Positions 21,201 through 29,272 of a stretch of 64,000 nt of DNA are shown in pieces. The notes under the pieces were generated by a model. That model was not told where the DNA came from, did not search any database, and worked only from the letters and a program-made list of their open reading frames with translations. The position numbers were made by a program, and so were the translations under genes. Position 1 is the first letter of the stretch. Every line of letters starts with the position of its first letter. The stretch is taken from positions 897,001 through 961,000 of the forward strand of contig OZ025270.1 of assembly GCA_964019165.1 (NCBI GenBank), written 5' to 3'. This stretch comes from Mastigias papua. Taxonomy: Eukaryota > Cnidaria > Scyphozoa > Rhizostomeae > Mastigiidae.

Positions 21201-22758
21201 TGTACACCCTGACACAAAATTCCGTTCTGTGACCCAGACGCGTTGCGTATACGTCAGCGCTGTTTACAGACTGCTGGAATAATATCACATGTGTAGGCTT
21301 TATGCTATGAACATCATGTGCGTAGTTTCCAATTTTTAAATTTTGGAACTCACAACATATAGCTATTTGAAAAGTCTGTTGGTACTACAAAACTTCACTA
21401 TAGCACGAAAAAGCGGGAACATTGCTTTAGCATACTGAAAGCTTTTTTTTCGTCCGACACTCGTCATACTCTGACGTGTCATACTCTGACGAGTGTCGGA
21501 CGAAAAAAGCTTTCAGTATGCTAAAGCAATGTTCCCGCTTTTTCGTGCTATAATATAGCTATTTGTACCACAAGTAATCAGTTTGATGTATACTTAATAA
21601 ATGGCAGGGTATGGTTTTCCATTTCATTTGTTTATATTCGTGTGTTTGCGCTAAAGTTTTATTAGTGTCTCCTTTATAAATTTTGCCATTCAATGCCTCT
21701 CATAACTTTTGCCATAATCGACAGAAATTCTTTGAAAAGCAAGCCAATCGATTGGCTCGTCCAAAACAATGTTCGCTTTATATGATCGGTGCAAGTACAG
21801 CTGCAACTGAGAATGCATTTTCTTGGATTCGTTTCAATTGATTTCAATTGATTTCCATTGATTTCGATTATAGTTTTGACATTGCATACAGTCGTAGAGG
21901 AGAGTACTTTCAGTAAGCTCTTTCCTTGCTTTTTGAAAGCAATATTTCATTTTTCTATCGCAAAGAAGTTAGTAGGGAAGAATATAAAGCAAGAAACAAA
22001 AATTGGTTTGTTGTGTTTAAGCAATGTATGGGGAGTTAAAGTTGGGGGGGGGGGTATGTCAGGGGCTGAAAATGAAAGGAGTGCAGAAGATAGGTCAAGA
22101 GAGGACAGTAATAAAAGCAAAGAGCAAGTAAAAAGGGATGTTTGTTATATATATGGGAAGGGAACTAAAGTAAAAGGAAAGAGAGAAGCATGTTATATCA
22201 GAGGATTGTTTGAAACGTTGTGCATCGTTTTTGGAATGATGGCGTTAGCAGAATTTCAAAGGATATGGAATACCATTGAAATTTGACATCTATTTGAAGC
22301 ATCTCAAGCATTATTGCTACAAACAGTTACAAATCTTCTTTCACTCACACGGATAAATGTAGTCTGAAATAGCAAGCTAGCAATATAAAAATAAGTTTTT
22401 AATTGCAAATCAGATCTCTGCCCAATTTCGTAAGTATTCTAGTCAGTTGATGTCTGCTGTATCATTTGATAATTTGAGCGCCTCTTTTTATTGTGGGTCT
22501 GCAAGTGAATTCCTGGCACTGATTCCCACTACAATCTAATTTACTAAAAGACAGCAGCAGGTTAGTGACCTCAGGATTTCTGTTTACTTTTAGTCTCAGA
22601 TCACGACAATACAGTCTACGCTTGAAAGTGTAGTTGAAACTCTGAAGGAGGTTGAAACATTAAAGGAGACTGTTTCTACATGGACAGATGAAAACCAGCG
22701 ACTGAAAGAGGAGAATGAGCGTTTAAAAAGATTGCTTCAGCAGGAAAAAGATAACTAG
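12203..22758 (+). CDS. TSC22D: TSC22-domain family protein, long isoform
   Basis: Exons: 12203-13095, 20488-20542 and 22594-22758 (TAG). Phase 2 then phase 0 gives a 370-residue protein. TSC22D proteins are leucine-zipper regulators that dimerise through the TSC box; long isoforms take part in transcriptional, growth and osmotic/WNK-pathway control. What is seen: a Ser/Asn/Glu-rich disordered first exon; a KKxxFxIT motif (RPKKSLFEITRV, residues 90-101); a second motif SRFKIVKVARAEPYRRGRW followed by TCQEFMD (176-201). Both match the short conserved motifs of long TSC22D1/2/4. The C-terminal zipper (about 325-366) reads VVETLKEVETLKETVSTW then DENQRLKEENERLKRLL and aligns with the family core EVEVLKE...N..LE.EN..LK. 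The segment before it (GASATAPLSIQEALSQITT) fits the family's junction poorly. The protein stops seven residues after the zipper, so the usual tail is absent. Start: the first ATG opens the frame, but Met32 at 12296 has a better context (TCAATGG) and may be the real one. No alternative short-isoform first exon was identified. Confidence 0.85.
14735..14885. mobile_element. Decayed copy of the 'CACTATAGCACG' fold-back family (copy 3)
   Basis: The string CACTATCATGTGAAAAGGCA, then TTTTTTGTCCAATGCTCATC, AGAATATGAAAA and GTTTGCTAAAGAATGCCTC, follows the same order as copy 1 (3289-3479) with many substitutions. It is an old insertion of the same family. Confidence 0.5.
16297..16386. repeat. Two-copy direct repeat of about 55 bp
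   Basis: ACCAAAACATTCCAATTTGT and ACCAAAACATTCTAATTTGT begin about 55 bp apart and are each followed by a TATCYTYCTTGCYAAT stretch. This is a local duplication in the TSC22D intron. Confidence 0.75.
16735..17050. mobile_element. Possible tRNA-derived SINE fragments
   Basis: 16735-16790 has a tRNA-like left half, with ATAATGGCTAGGGG as a possible A box and GAGTTCAAAACC as a possible B box. About 180 bp later, on the opposite strand (complement of about 16975-17050), is a stretch reading CTTTGGTTGACAGTCGGTGG. It matches the body of the SINE-like sequence at 33077-33300 (CTTTAGTTGACATTCGGTTG). The relationship between the two parts is unclear. Confidence 0.35.
17648..17716. repeat. 18-bp tandem repeat, about four copies
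   Basis: The unit CGACTCATCCCCGACTCA is repeated almost exactly, in the TSC22D first intron. Confidence 0.92.
17885..17947. repeat. Direct repeat ATTCTRTCKTGTATTTCC
   Basis: Two copies of about 24 bp (ATTCTATCTTGTATTTCC and ATTCTGTCGTGTATTTCC, each followed by GCATAA) lie about 36 bp apart. Minor local duplication. Confidence 0.7.
20263..20318. repeat. (CA)n-rich microsatellite
   Basis: ACACACAGCACACATACACA followed by a purer (AC)n run, about 170 bp upstream of the second TSC22D exon. Confidence 0.9.
21357..21565. mobile_element. Fold-back element copy 2 with a 13-bp direct repeat at its edges
   Basis: The element at 21370-21552 carries GTCTGTTGGTACTAC, then CTTCACTATAGCACGAAAAA. The second half, the reverse complement, ends CTTTTTCGTGCTATA. 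The middle contains GTCCGACACTCGTCATACTC and its complement, so nearly the whole element is palindromic. It is the same family as copy 1 (3289-3479) and copy 3 (14735-14885). It is flanked by identical 13-mers ATATAGCTATTTG at 21357-21369 and 21553-21565, which look like a target-site duplication. It lies in the second TSC22D intron. Confidence 0.8.
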
Positions 22759-22913
22759 AAGACAGCCCACATGATATATAGGAAAAATTTGGAAATAGAG
22801 GTATGCGCATATCATCACTTTGTATCAAACGAAGATCCTCATTTGGATGGTATGCCCCTTTACATGCAGGCCTTAATTTCGTTCGCTGTATTCCAAATAT
22901 ATTGTTTCTCAAT

Positions 22914-22919
22914 AATAAA
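22914..22919 (+). terminator. Candidate polyadenylation signal (AATAAA) of TSC22D
   Basis: AATAAA about 155 bp after the TSC22D stop, a typical distance for a short 3' untranslated region. Confidence 0.5.
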
Positions 22920-24301
22920 ATTATTGGAAATCAGAATTATTGGTTAGTAACGATGTCCAAGTTTGAAGAGTCGCGTAAATTCCCTATTTATCCATGATTG
23001 TTATCATTTTTTGATTAAATGTGTTACACATAATAGTTTCTGAGTTTGTCACTGAAAGCTAACCATGTCTAGGACAGCTAATTTTTAGCAATCAATTATT
23101 TAAAATACCCAATTTACGTGCATGTAAACTGCATGTACAGTATTAATTCCCCTGTTAAACCACTCCATTCCTGAACTTGAGTTTATGCAGCTTATTCGTC
23201 TGATTGGACGTCAAGAAATATTCCGTGTTGTGTCGATCGTTTTGTTTTATGGACCTTTATTACTGTATTAATTTGGAAGTTAAAAATACCTTTTATCAAG
23301 GGATAGTTAGGAATTTACACCCATTCTCTTTACTTTGACAAATTATTCAGCTATTATATTGGGCTCAGTAAATTATTGTATGGTGTAGATAGCAAGGGAA
23401 AACGACCTCATGTGCTGGTATGTCCCGAAGGGCCCATGGTTGATAAATCCCAACGGCTTGTTCTAAATTCAATGTTGCCTACATTTCCAAACATCAGAAA
23501 CTAATGATTTGAAAGCAAGCAGCTTGTGACCCTCCACACAATCAATCTCCCATATGCCCTGTCATTAAAAAAAATGAAATTTATCTACTTATGAAACCCA
23601 CTATTTGTTTCCTCGGTTTATGAAATATTTTATTACATGGTATATTATTATTTTTGTTATTATTATTATTGTATGGTTATTATTCTTATTATGTTATAAT
23701 GGATGAATGTGCATTCAGACTAGCATATTACTTGACAAGAAAGCGTTTTCTTATTAAGTAATAGTTATGTGTCCTGTAGATCGTCAACCGTTAAGTGGTA
23801 GGTATTGTTGATGCCTGTCAACTCTAGTTAGGATGAAGTAAAAATTGTTCTCCTCAAAATGTAGTTTTAGAGACCTGTTTTGGATTATTAATGTCTCGTT
23901 GATTGTCAATAAACAACCTAGAAGATATATGGCACGTTTTCATTAGCCAGTATTCCTTTCTGATACAAAAGTTTTTAAGATGAGATCTGTTATCTATTTT
24001 CCCGGTGTCGCCTCCCTTGAATTCATATTGTCAATAATGATATTTCTTACTTTCCGAACCCACCATCGAAGCTTACCTTTCCAGTTTTTGTCAGAATGAT
24101 AGTTCTTTGCTCTCGGATTCATCGAGAATTTCCTTACCTTGTTCCTTATTATTTGACCCAGACAAAACAGATTCTCTGTGATAGGTAGAGGTAGATGTTA
24201 GTTAGGCTCTGAAAAATTTACTTTGTGTATGTTATAGGTATTTCCCTTTATCTTATCAGAAAATCTTCAGTCAATGGAAGTATGATAGCGTTGTTCCTTT
24301 C

Positions 24302-25185
24302 CAGTGGTGACACTAGCGGGGGGGAGGGGGAGTGGGGATTGCAGCTCCCGTCCCCATAATCAAAACATCATATTTTTACATGCAATTTTTGGCTGCTTCG
24401 ATATTCGTCGGGCAGTTCTGCTGAATTTAATTTGACTGATATTGCTGCTATTTGTTCCAGAATATGATTTAAGTTTATGGAAAATGAACCGAATTTGATA
24501 TTTCACAGTGTTTGCCTCATCTTTTTGGCTAATTTTCATTTTTTTCGTGCATGTGGCAATTCGATAATCTCTTCGACAGTTGCTATGCAACAACGATGTG
24601 CACCCATTAGAAATAGCTGCAGTGGTGATTAGAGATGGTGCTACCATCCTCTTTCGTACTATATTAACTTCAGCATACAGGGATTACTGGGCATCAAGGT
24701 CTTTATGTGACGTGGATGGGAGGTTTTTTTTCTTTACTGATTTACTTGATGTTGTAAAGTACCATTAAACCCGTAGTTGTTGTGGTAGCCTTGTTCTCTT
24801 AAAGTAAGCCTTTAGATTCAAAGTAAACTATACAGTGCTCTTTTATTTGTATCAGATTTGGCAACAATTAGATAAAAGATGAGATTAATGGTTCCAGGGG
24901 CGGCGCCAATCACAACAGACTGAGGGATTGTTGCGGATCACACCCTTTTGGACTACGCCCTTACAGAAAATACAGAACATATTACGGATCACCCCTAGAG
25001 AATACAGTAAGATAGGGGGACTGTAAGGTGACGAGCAACAATGATACTACGATATAACAATGTTAGACATCTTTCACCCACTCAAACCCTTTCTCCTTGA
25101 ACTTGGACGACTTACAAAATCGTCCCTGGATAACACTGCGGGGGACATTTCCTGCACTCCCCCCTCCCCCGTGGCACCGCCACTG
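24302..25185. mobile_element. Possible DNA-transposon remnant with CAGTGGYGR-type ends
   Basis: The left edge CAGTGGTGACACTAGCGGGG and the right edge, read on the minus strand, CAGTGGCGGTGCCACGGGGG are similar. Both are followed by a G-rich run. An internal CAGGGGCGGCGCCAA at 24895 could be a second, nested left end. Such CAG(G/T)GGCGG termini are common in hAT and related non-autonomous elements. No clear 8-bp target duplication and no transposase frame were seen. Confidence 0.4.
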
Positions 25186-25323
25186 CATGTTTCCTTAATT
25201 GTAAAAATATCCCCAATGCTTGGAAGTGAAATCCTGTTTAGAAATATATTCATACCTGAAAATATCTTTAAATGAATTAATTTTTAAGATTTATAGATCA
25301 TATCTCAGTAGCACTTCATTGTA

Positions 25324-25639
25324 CACTACCGTTCAAAAAGTATTGGGACGATTCTAAGTTTCGAAGGACGTTTATGTTAAAAGCGTTAAACAACATGCAT
25401 TTGATCCTCTCATATCAAATAAGACATCCGACTATTACTATGAAATTTTATATCTTAAAAAATGTAAGACGAAAGTTGAAGTGCTCCATAAACTCATTAG
25501 CATTTTTTACAATGTTTAGATATGCTCTAGTCGAAGATAAGACTATGCATATCACAATAACTTTTCGTTGCCACACAAAAACAAAGTCGACGCAATCATT
25601 CTTTTATCGAATCGTTCCAACACTTTTTGAACGGTGGTG
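25324..25639. mobile_element. Tc1/mariner-like MITE, 316 bp
   Basis: The left terminal repeat is CACTACCGTTCAAAAAGTAT and continues TGGGACGATTC. The right one on the complementary strand is CACCACCGTTCAAAAAGTGT, continuing TGGAACGATTC. Both are bordered by TA (25322-25323 and 25640-25641). The CACTACCGTTCAAAA end is typical of Tc1-like elements. The inside has no transposase, so it is a non-autonomous copy. Confidence 0.8.
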
Positions 25640-27035
25640 TATATGTTCATTATCTTTTCTGTGTTATATACCATACGTTGGTCTTCATCGCCACCATTTC
25701 ACATCTTATGGAAGGCATAATTGATTGATTGATTGAAACTGATGACACATCTTCGGTGTTGATTTTACGTGGAGTTCTTCACAGGATTTCACCCCCATGG
25801 GAGTACTAGGGGGGATCGCCAGGGGAATTTATCTGTTGCCACCTTTGCAATATTTTAAGTATTTTCCCGAAGATTGGTTTAAACAAATGCCGCAATTTTG
25901 CGGGAGTAAGGGTGACATTGGTAATCTATTATAAATCATATATTTTTGTAAGTTGTGATTTTGCATTTTTGTTAATATGTATCTGTTTCAGTGCTGCATC
26001 TTTACTTATGAATTCCCCTGTCAGGGCGTTTTATTACATATCTGGGTATGTTTGGGTTTAATATTCGTTGAAAATTCGCGAAACAGTCTCATGTTCGAAT
26101 GATAAATTCGTTGATCGTGCAAAATTGTCTAATACTTTATGCAGTTTTCGTTTTCAATTTAGATATGTACTATGTCATCTTCCATTTTAGTTATGTTTTA
26201 TGAACAACTTTAAACTCTTGCTTTCAAAGGCCAATTACAAGCCTGGAACCTTCAAATCGCAAGCCGTTCACCAATTTACTAAACCAAGAAAGCTCACGTT
26301 TGCATTTTGAAGCTGTCTCCATCTCACTGGTTGTTTTTGATAGGTGAATACAGAGCATGAATGTTACAGCCTTTTCTAAAGTAGCCCCTCACCATATGAG
26401 ATTCTACCAGGCCTATAAGTAGGCTATATATTATTAGCAAGTTACTTTTGCTATTGTTTGATGACCCCTGAATATCGGTGACTGATTTGAGACCTCATCT
26501 TTAATCAGGCAGCTTCAAGTTAGTTCTTTTTTATTTGGCATGATTTGCCATGCAATGTGAAGCTCAGTATTAGACTGTAATTGGCTACCACATAATCCTA
26601 CTGCTGCTATATAGCATTTTATCCATTTCCCAGGCAGTTATTCGCCGAACAGCGTTACCATTTTGAAACACCTTCTTTACCACTTTGCCATGGCTGTGAC
26701 GTGTCACATGTTTACTTGAATGTTTCAATAGTCTTTCAATAGCATTACTTCAAACAGTACAGTTTTGTTTTCGTGTTCAATTATTTTGCCAGTCGCATTG
26801 TAAATGGATTTGTTGTTAAATGACGTATGTCGCCGTTTCAATCATTTCTTTTAACAGTTTAAATTATTCTGACTCTGTGAAATACTTGTTATTTTTTATA
26901 TATCATCAACTTAACATTTATCAGTTCATTCAAATACTTATCTCAATATCATGAGGCAACATTTTATTTAAAATTTGATTTTTTCTCAAAATGATTTCTT
27001 ATGTTTGCACTTTCAAGTTATGAATGAATGAATAA

Positions 27036-27086
27036 ACACCACACCACACCACACCACACCACACCACACCACACCACACCACACAC
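27036..27086. repeat. (ACACC)n microsatellite, about ten copies
   Basis: Perfect pentanucleotide repeat ACACC. Confidence 0.96.
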
Positions 27087-27454
27087 ATATTCATTTGCCT
27101 TTGACAGTTGGTGGTTAAACTACTAGGATGGAGTGCAAATGACAACAGCCATTGTAGCTTATTCATTTGGTTGCTTGTCAGCTTTAATAATCTATTGATG
27201 TTCATTAAAATCTTTTCTGGCAGTTTCATCGTTTTTGAAAATCCCTGTTTTGGTTTCATTGGCAATGATTATTCCAGAAAGCTTAGATACCCTTAGTTTT
27301 TGTTTCCACTCAACCTAGAGAAATTTATTGCTTTAGGGGTTGTGTTTCTAGTACTGAGATTTAAGTTGATACTTGAGCTTTGAGACTGGATCCCATTCCT
27401 GACATTATCACTTAACCACACCTTACTATTTCATAATTTTGACTCATCTCAGCT

Positions 27455-27533
27455 GCATCATGCACTATGATTGGTCAATGAAGTTGAGAGAAAATAGACC
27501 TAACAGGGTTCTTAAACATTTGGTGGATATGCT
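27455..27533. mobile_element. Single arm of the 9686-type inverted-repeat family
   Basis: ATGATTGGTCAATGAAGTTG, then AGAGAAAATAGACCTAACAG and CATTTGGTGGATATGCT, parallels the right arm at 9796-9860. No partner arm is present here, so this is a solo or broken copy. Confidence 0.5.
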
Positions 27534-27847
27534 CTCCTGTAAAATTACATTTGGCAGAACTATGTTGCCTACCAATGAGCAATGTTTTACAAGTATTTTT
27601 GTGAGAGTCTTGCATCATTTAAACATCATAAGCTTCACACTGAAATAATAATGCAATCTTGGGGGAAAAGTTGCCAATATTTCTAGGGGTATAAAATACA
27701 CTTGTTAATCAAAGGATGAGTATGATTGGAAAATATTTGCTTTTGACAGTAGAATGCTGTTGGACATGACATCAGCAAAGGAGGAGGGTGGACAATGAAT
27801 TCAAGTCTTTTTAAATATTGTAGGGTAGGGGGTAAACTTAGTGAGAA

Positions 27848-27853
27848 TTTATT
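27848..27853 (-). terminator. Candidate polyadenylation signal for ketohexokinase (AATAAA on minus strand)
   Basis: TTTATT on the plus strand, about 310 bp beyond the ketohexokinase stop. If used, the (GACA)n tract at 27896-27993 would lie in the 3' untranslated region. Confidence 0.35.
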
Positions 27854-27895
27854 TACAAAGTGAGAAAACTGAATGCAAATTGGTGCACAAAATTC

Positions 27896-27924
27896 TTGTG
27901 TGCGTGTGCGTGTGCGTGTCTGTC

Positions 27925-27993
<69 letters not shown>
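27896..27993. repeat. (GTGTGC)/(TGTC)n microsatellite
   Basis: A GTGTGC-type start passes into about 18 perfect TGTC tetranucleotides. Long Cys-Leu-Ser-Val and Thr-Asp-Arg-Gln open frames over this stretch are repeat artefacts. Confidence 0.95.
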
Positions 27994-27996
<3 letters not shown>

Positions 27997-28161
27997 GGGG
28001 GGATAGAGGGTGCTCTAGCAATCTAAGATTTTCCCAAACAACTTTGGGAGAGGGATTATTAATTGCAAAAGTTTTAGATGTAAATGTATTTTCCTTTGTA
28101 CCAGCAGTTGGCAAATCATCTCACTTTCCACTTGTTGATCCATGCTATAAATGAATACAAA

Positions 28162-29118
28162 TTACATAGCAATAGTTTCATTGTTCAGATTCTGGAATCC
28201 GAACTGTCCACATTTCTTTCCTGCAAGTTGACAGCCAAATCTGATTGAGTCATTTAAAGGCATGCCTCTCACCATTGAGTCCAATACACCTGCTATGAAT
28301 GTGTCTCCAGCTCCAAGTGTATCTTGAAGTGACTTTGGAGGAAATGAGTCTGAATGGTAAAAACTACCATCAATGTCAATAGCATCTGCTCCCTTTTCAC
28401 CCCATGGACAAATTATTATCAAATCATGTTTTAATTTTAAAACTTCCTTGACATTTCTAACTGTTTCTTGACTGTTACTAAATCCAAGGTGCATTGCAAA
28501 ATCTTTGCTGATAAATAGCACATCGGCAAATCTTGCAATCCCAGATGAAATCAGTTCTTTGTATCTTTTGGGTTTCTCAAATTCAATGGATATCTTGAAA
28601 GGAAGATTTCTATCAGTTTTTAATGTCCACGCATGCAAGACAATATCTTTTAGGTGTGGAAATCCCCTTCCTTCAAAGTGAATCCACAAGTATTCTGTTA
28701 GATCAATAATTTTAAAATGGTCCAAGGTCAACTCAGGCATCCCATTTCGTCCATGCATGATCGTCCTCGAGCCGGTAGCCTTTGAAACAATGCAGCAAGA
28801 GGTTGGGAAACCACAGCTGTTCAGGTTAGCACAAAATTTCGTTACAACACTATTATCTTCCAGTGAGCTTTTTGCAAAGTCAGACATTGCGTTGCCAACC
28901 GCAAATGCACTAAAAAGGTGAGCCTCAATCTTAAGCTGTGCCAAAACATGCGAGGTATTTGCTGCATTTCCGCCCTTCTGCCAGTATTGCTCTAACACCC
29001 GAACGTCCTCATCTTCCTGCGGGAATCGTTCACAGACATTTATTATGTCTAGGGTTGTTAGTCCAAATACAAGAACTTTCTTCATAGCGGTAATAAGAGT
29101 GGCTTTATTATCCTGCAT
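28162..29118 (-). CDS. KHK: Ketohexokinase (fructokinase), PfkB family
   Basis: Phosphorylates fructose to fructose-1-phosphate with ATP, the entry step of fructose breakdown in the cytosol. The frame has 318 codons in one exon. Family marks: start region MKKVLVFGLTTLD (from residue 12) like vertebrate MEEKQILCVGLVVLD; sugar-binding GGNAAN at 49-54; CCIVSKATGSRTI (108-120); WIHFEGR (145-151); ISIEFEKP (176-183); VLFISKDFAMHLGF (200-213); the ATP-site motif DTLGAGDTF (267-275) with catalytic Asp272; and RFGCQLAGKKCGQFGF near the end. All key residues are present, so it looks functional. Human KHK is 298 residues. Start choice: alignment favours Met12 (29085), giving 307 residues; the upstream ATG at 29118 overlaps an ATGTAA start-stop and has a poor context. 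The gene is intronless, unlike its neighbours, and divergent from CENATAC. It could be an old retrocopy that kept function, but no poly(A) trace or target duplication was seen. Confidence 0.95.
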   Translation of the reverse strand: MQDNKATLITAMKKVLVFGLTTLDIINVCERFPQEDEDVRVLEQYWQKGGNAANTSHVLAQLKIEAHLFSAFAVGNAMSDFAKSSLEDNSVVTKFCANLNSCGFPTSCCIVSKATGSRTIMHGRNGMPELTLDHFKIIDLTEYLWIHFEGRGFPHLKDIVLHAWTLKTDRNLPFKISIEFEKPKRYKELISSGIARFADVLFISKDFAMHLGFSNSQETVRNVKEVLKLKHDLIIICPWGEKGADAIDIDGSFYHSDSFPPKSLQDTLGAGDTFIAGVLDSMVRGMPLNDSIRFGCQLAGKKCGQFGFQNLNNETIAM

Positions 29119-29124
29119 TTACAT
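29119..29124 (-). promoter_or_regulatory. Start-stop upstream reading frame (ATGTAA) touching the KHK start
   Basis: On the minus strand the sequence reads ATGTAAATG: an ATG followed at once by TAA, then the first ATG of the long KHK frame. If the leader begins upstream of it, ribosomes would meet this minimal frame first, which could favour the downstream Met12 start. Whether it is transcribed is unknown. Confidence 0.35.
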
Positions 29125-29272
29125 GCCCTGTCTTGCGATATCGTGCAGACTATCGTGTCAGTTGTATTTTGATTCTATAGCCCCCCTCCCCCTTTTCGAA
29201 AACGAGATCAACCTTACCATTTGTAGCAACAACAGCAACGACAAGACGATTCTGTTTGTAGCACCGGACAGC
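29119..29272. promoter_or_regulatory. Shared bidirectional promoter region of KHK and CENATAC
   Basis: Only 154 bp separate the outermost KHK start codon (minus) from the CENATAC start codon (plus). Both promoters and 5' leaders must fit here or overlap the genes. A C-rich run near 29181-29193 (CCCCCCTCCCCC) is the only conspicuous motif; no TATA box is clear. Divergent sharing is inferred from spacing. Confidence 0.55.

Larger units (their letters stand above)
22920..27847. other. Gene-poor spacer between TSC22D and ketohexokinase
   Basis: No exon recognised on either strand. It contains an (ATT)-rich stretch near 23640-23700, a possible TIR element (24302-25185), a Tc1/mariner-like MITE (25324-25639), an (ACACC)n microsatellite and a single-arm relative of the 9686 inverted repeat. 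The two flanking genes converge on this spacer, so it holds two 3' ends. Confidence 0.6.

Noticed and set aside
21815..21875. TTTCAATTGATTTCAATTGATT stretch resembling part of the satellite monomer
   Set aside because: Only a short AT-rich similarity to the AAATTGATTGATTTCGATT part. It is a local 11-bp repeat and lacks the rest of the monomer.
21858..22286. 142-codon plus-strand frame in the second TSC22D intron
   Set aside because: No recognisable domain. It is low-complexity (poly-Gly run, Lys/Glu/Ser-rich middle) and has no splice or conservation support, so it is more likely chance.
27683..28154. Cys-Leu-Ser-Val or Thr-Asp-Arg-Gln repeat frames
   Set aside because: Artefacts of the (TGTC)n microsatellite in the probable ketohexokinase 3' flank.
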